Shown here: positions 31,866 through 34,031 of the stretch, piece by piece
Layout of the letters: the number at the start of each line of letters is the position of its first letter
Position numbering within the stretch: position 1 is the first letter of the stretch
Translations under genes and position numbers: made by a program
Notes under the pieces: model-generated
Told to the model about the DNA's origin: nothing
Database searches by the model: none
Seen by the model: only the letters and a program-made list of their open reading frames with translations
Source: Desulfobulbus elongatus DSM 2908
Lineage (GTDB): Bacteria; Desulfobacterota; Desulfobulbia; Desulfobulbales; Desulfobulbaceae
DNA length: 34,031 nt
Assembly (NCBI RefSeq): GCF_000621145.1
Contig: NZ_JHZB01000038.1
Coordinates: 1-34,031 of the forward strand
Direction: 5' to 3'

Positions 31866-33337
31866 TTCTCCTCGGTGGGCAGGAGGTGACGGAACCGGTC
31901 CCGGAAAAAGAGGCCGGCCGGACCGGTGGTATGCGGGGTGTACGGCAGGAGGCCGGATTCCCGCCCGACGATGTTGTCGAAAAGAACCTGACCATCGGCA
32001 GCGAGCATGGACAGATGCAGATCGAGGTAGGGACGGAATACCTTGATGATACCGTCCGCATCCCTGCGCACGATCATCTGCTCCCAGCGGCGCTGCCCAT
32101 ACCCCTGATACCAGATACCCGGACGCGGCTGGCCGGTCAGACCGTCACGCATGCTCAGGGGGTGCTCCTCCGAATAGTGGAGATTATGCTCCAGCAATGC
32201 TTCAACCTCTGAACTCCCCTGCACGGTCAGCCGTTCCCAGGGCTCGTAGTCGGGGCGGTTGGAGAGCAGGAGATGGATGGGGGCATCGTTGAAACTCCAT
32301 TGTCCATGGCACACCTGGCAAGCAACCTGAGAACCGTACTGCCGATGGGCCGGATGGCGGAGAAGAGGAACGGCGTGCTCTTTGCCATTCAGCCGTCCGA
32401 TGAGCAGCAGTTCCTGGGCACGTACCGAAAGCGTGTCGAGGGAAGGCACCGGCTGGCCGGGCCGCCAGCCGTGGCAGGTGGAGCAGGTAACGCGGCTTTC
32501 CCGGTGATGGTGGCCGCTGTCCCTGTGGCAATCGATACAGATAAGGCCGCGCTGCTGGTGGATGTCGGGGGCGAGATCGTGCCACTCCACGCCGGCGGGA
32601 CGGGGTGCGGTGTTCCGGCTGGTTTGCGAGAAGTAAGGGGTCCGGTATTCCCAATTGTAGTCGTGTTCGAAGCGGCCATGATAGTCGCTGCCCACACGGT
32701 TGCCATAGTGGCAGCTCAGACAGTGTTTATCGGTGGGCGCGACAAAGGCGTGCGAGACCATTTTGCCGCTGGCAAAAGACAGATGGCATGCGGCGCATCC
32801 GGTGCCATGGGTGACGGCATCATAGGCGTCACCGTTCGAATATATATGACAGCGGAGACAGCGACGGCGCAGCATGTCGTCGCTCAAGGCGAGCGGCCCA
32901 GCCGCGGGATCGGTTATGGGGATGTCGGTAGGTTTTGCCACATGGTTGTCAGCTCCGAACTGCCCGCGAACCCTGTTGATTGCATTGGACAAGGTGAAGT
33001 GGAGCGAACCGCTGGCGGCAGCAGTTTGCCGAGGATGGCAGCCACCACATGCGGCAGCCATATGGTCGGGATGACCCGGCCTGGCGATCAGTCCCGCGTG
33101 AGCCGCGCCGACCTGGCTTTCGTTGTCCCGTCCTCCATGGCAAGAAGTGCAGTCCAGTTGATGCGACGGGTCAAGTCGTACATCCTCATGACAGCCTACG
33201 CAACCGGCCTTGACCGAAGTTATTGTGCCTGTGGAAGTGATGGTTTGCGGCGAGGAGTGGGACGGTTTGGCATCTTCGGCCCGGCAACCGGGCAAGAGCA
33301 GTAGAAGTATGGTGCACAAGATGAAAGAGCCATTCAT
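31862..33337 (-). CDS. Nine-heme c-type cytochrome lipoprotein, 491 aa
   Basis: Nine CXXCH heme-binding motifs lie in the N-terminal two-thirds: CVGCH, CTSCH, CGGCH, CLRCH, CAACH, CLSCH, CIDCH, CSTCH and CQVCH. The start Met (MNGSFILC) gives a short signal with lipobox LLPGC, so it is likely a periplasm-facing or outer-membrane lipoprotein. A frame extension of 21 residues upstream is not signal-like. The C-terminal third has no heme motifs (YEPWERLTVQGSSEVEALLE, GIWYQGYGQRRWEQMI). It resembles multiheme proteins of anaerobic Desulfobacterota. The electron partner is unknown. It is cotranscribed with rlpA. Confidence 0.92.
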   Translation of the reverse strand: MNGSFILCTILLLLLPGCRAEDAKPSHSSPQTITSTGTITSVKAGCVGCHEDVRLDPSHQLDCTSCHGGRDNESQVGAAHAGLIARPGHPDHMAAACGGCHPRQTAAASGSLHFTLSNAINRVRGQFGADNHVAKPTDIPITDPAAGPLALSDDMLRRRCLRCHIYSNGDAYDAVTHGTGCAACHLSFASGKMVSHAFVAPTDKHCLSCHYGNRVGSDYHGRFEHDYNWEYRTPYFSQTSRNTAPRPAGVEWHDLAPDIHQQRGLICIDCHRDSGHHHRESRVTCSTCHGWRPGQPVPSLDTLSVRAQELLLIGRLNGKEHAVPLLRHPAHRQYGSQVACQVCHGQWSFNDAPIHLLLSNRPDYEPWERLTVQGSSEVEALLEHNLHYSEEHPLSMRDGLTGQPRPGIWYQGYGQRRWEQMIVRRDADGIIKVFRPYLDLHLSMLAADGQVLFDNIVGRESGLLPYTPHTTGPAGLFFRDRFRHLLPTEEK

Positions 33338-33341
33338 AATC

Positions 33342-33370
33342 TTGACACTGTACCATAAAACTGCTACATC
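33342..33370 (+). promoter_or_regulatory. Possible promoter of tRNA-Thr
   Basis: TTGACA (33342-33347) is followed 17 bases later by TACATC (33365-33370). The -35 is perfect, but the -10 is poor (3/6). The distance to the tRNA is about 46 bases. It overlaps the region just upstream of the divergent cytochrome gene. Confidence 0.35.
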
Positions 33371-33416
33371 AAGGAACCTCAAACCGCAACCTCGCGGCAA
33401 TATACCCCGCCCCAGT

Positions 33417-33493
33417 GCCGATATAGCTCAGTGTGGTAGAGCGGCTGATTCGTAATCAGTAGGTCTCCGGTTCAAGTCCGGATATCGGCTCCA
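33417..33493 (+). tRNA. tRNA-Thr (anticodon CGT)
   Basis: The acceptor stem GCCGATA/TATCGGC, D arm, anticodon stem with loop TTCGTAA, and T arm CCGG-loop-CCGG all form. CCA is encoded at the 3' end. Anticodon CGT reads ACG (Thr). Confidence 0.95.
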
Positions 33494-33501
33494 GTAAAAC
33501 C

Positions 33502-33536
33502 AAGCACTTGGTCACTAGTTGGCTAGGTGCTTTTTT
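33502..33536 (+). terminator. Rho-independent terminator of tRNA-Thr
   Basis: AAGCAC (33502-33507) pairs with GTGCTT (33527-33532), with further partial pairing inside, and runs into six Ts. Confidence 0.75.
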
Positions 33537-33699
33537 CGTTAATCAGTAGTTGGTCAGTAAAATTAGGTTCCCTGTTTGTATCGATTCGATAGTGAAAAAA
33601 TCGAAATGTAAATCTTGTTAGTACTTATCTATAAATAAATTGCTCGCAATTTTCCTGCCGCCAGCTAATATCCGTTGAAACCAAGCAACGGGAGGAGAA

Positions 33700-33795
33700 A
33701 TGGCACGCATCAAAACCTGGGAAATTTCGGATGCATTCTGGGCGATCATTGAACCGTTGATCCCCACAGATCCGCGAGAAGCCGGAAAAAAATAG
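33700..33795 (+). pseudogene. 5' fragment of an IS5-type transposase gene, 31 codons
   Basis: ATG 33700 follows a strong GGAGGAG site. The product MARIKTWEISDAFWAIIEPL then IPTDPREAGKK has the start pattern of IS5-family transposases (W-E-(V/I)-S-D-x-F-W...IEPLIP). The frame ends in TAG exactly where an ISL3-like sequence begins, so the gene is probably interrupted rather than complete. The DDE catalytic part is absent in this window. Confidence 0.75.
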
Positions 33796-33797
33796 GT

Positions 33798-34031
33798 TCA
33801 TCCGGCAAACGGGTACCTGGAGTTGTGAAGGTTGTAGAGCCTGAGCTTGAAGTATTCCATGTTTCTGAAGCCATAGGCCTGCCGTTTCAAGGTTTTGATT
33901 TTGTTATTGAGTCCTTCCAGGGGACCGTTGGTGATCTTGTGGGGGTAATAGCCGAGCAGTCCCTGCATGCTGATGAGGATCGTTGACCCGCCCGCGCAGA
34001 GCTGTTTGATGCCCGAGGTCAGGGCATCGAA
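33798..34031 (-). mobile_element. 3' end of an ISL3-family transposase (partial at window edge)
   Basis: On - the frame is open from the window edge to TGA (33798-33800), 77 codons. It reads HKITNGPLEGLNNKIKTLKR and QAYGFRNMEYFKLRLYNLH, the conserved C-terminal segment of ISL3/IS204-type DDE transposases with the catalytic Glu in GPLEGLNN. The outer sequence GGTTCATCCGGCAAACGGG beside the stop is probably its terminal inverted repeat. The rest of the element lies beyond the window. Confidence 0.88.

Noticed and set aside
32273-33304. 343-aa + strand ORF opposite the cytochrome
   Set aside because: Nine CXXCH motifs on - decide the coding strand.

Overview
The window is about 25 kb of a Mu-like (transposable) prophage followed by about 9 kb of bacterial chromosome. 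The host genes are high in G+C and include a split trp operon, a nine-heme c-type cytochrome lipoprotein and an RlpA/SPOR protein. Together they suggest a Desulfobacterota (deltaproteobacterial) host, perhaps Desulfobulbales-like. This placement is inference from gene content, not a database match.

Positions 1-25160 (prophage, all on +). The window opens inside the phage. First comes the end of a lysis/middle region (partial ORF, lipoprotein, DksA/TraR zinc finger, DUF2730, gp26-like). The Mu head module follows in canonical order: DUF3486 small terminase, large terminase gp28, portal gp29, gpF head protein, gpG, gpI protease with a nested gpZ-like scaffold start, a decoration-like protein, gpT major head, gp35/HI1506-like, gp36/DUF1320 and gp37/DUF1834. 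The tail module is of siphovirus type: tail tube, tail-assembly chaperone with a -1 frameshift extension, tape measure, small minor tail proteins, NlpC/P60 and a 1312-residue tip J protein. No contractile sheath or baseplate genes are seen, so the layout is B3/D3112-like. Positions 20287-24838 hold host-range or cargo genes: a GNAATA-repeat fibre, a tail-fibre-assembly-like protein, a beta-helix protein with fifteen 12-residue Trp repeats, and several unknowns. The right end has a frameshifted remnant of a DNA adenine methylase. Beyond it are two 16-bp direct repeats 22 bp apart and a likely phage terminus near 25160.

Positions 25161-33500 (host). These hold tRNA-Arg(CCG) on - with its promoter and terminator, then rpsT with a clear sigma-70 promoter and terminator. 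Next is trpE-trpG-trpD-trpC-trpF on +, without trpB or trpA. Convergent to it on - is a two-gene operon: the nine-heme cytochrome lipoprotein, then rlpA. tRNA-Thr(CGT) and its terminator follow.

Positions 33540-34031. The window ends in a nested insertion sequence: the start of an IS5-type transposase gene cut after 31 codons, and abutting it the 3' end of an ISL3-family transposase on -.

The strongest leads are the Trp-repeat fibre-like protein, the frameshifted tail chaperone, the gpF-nuclease fusion, the prophage right end with its decayed methylase, and a possible trp leader peptide with tandem Trp codons.
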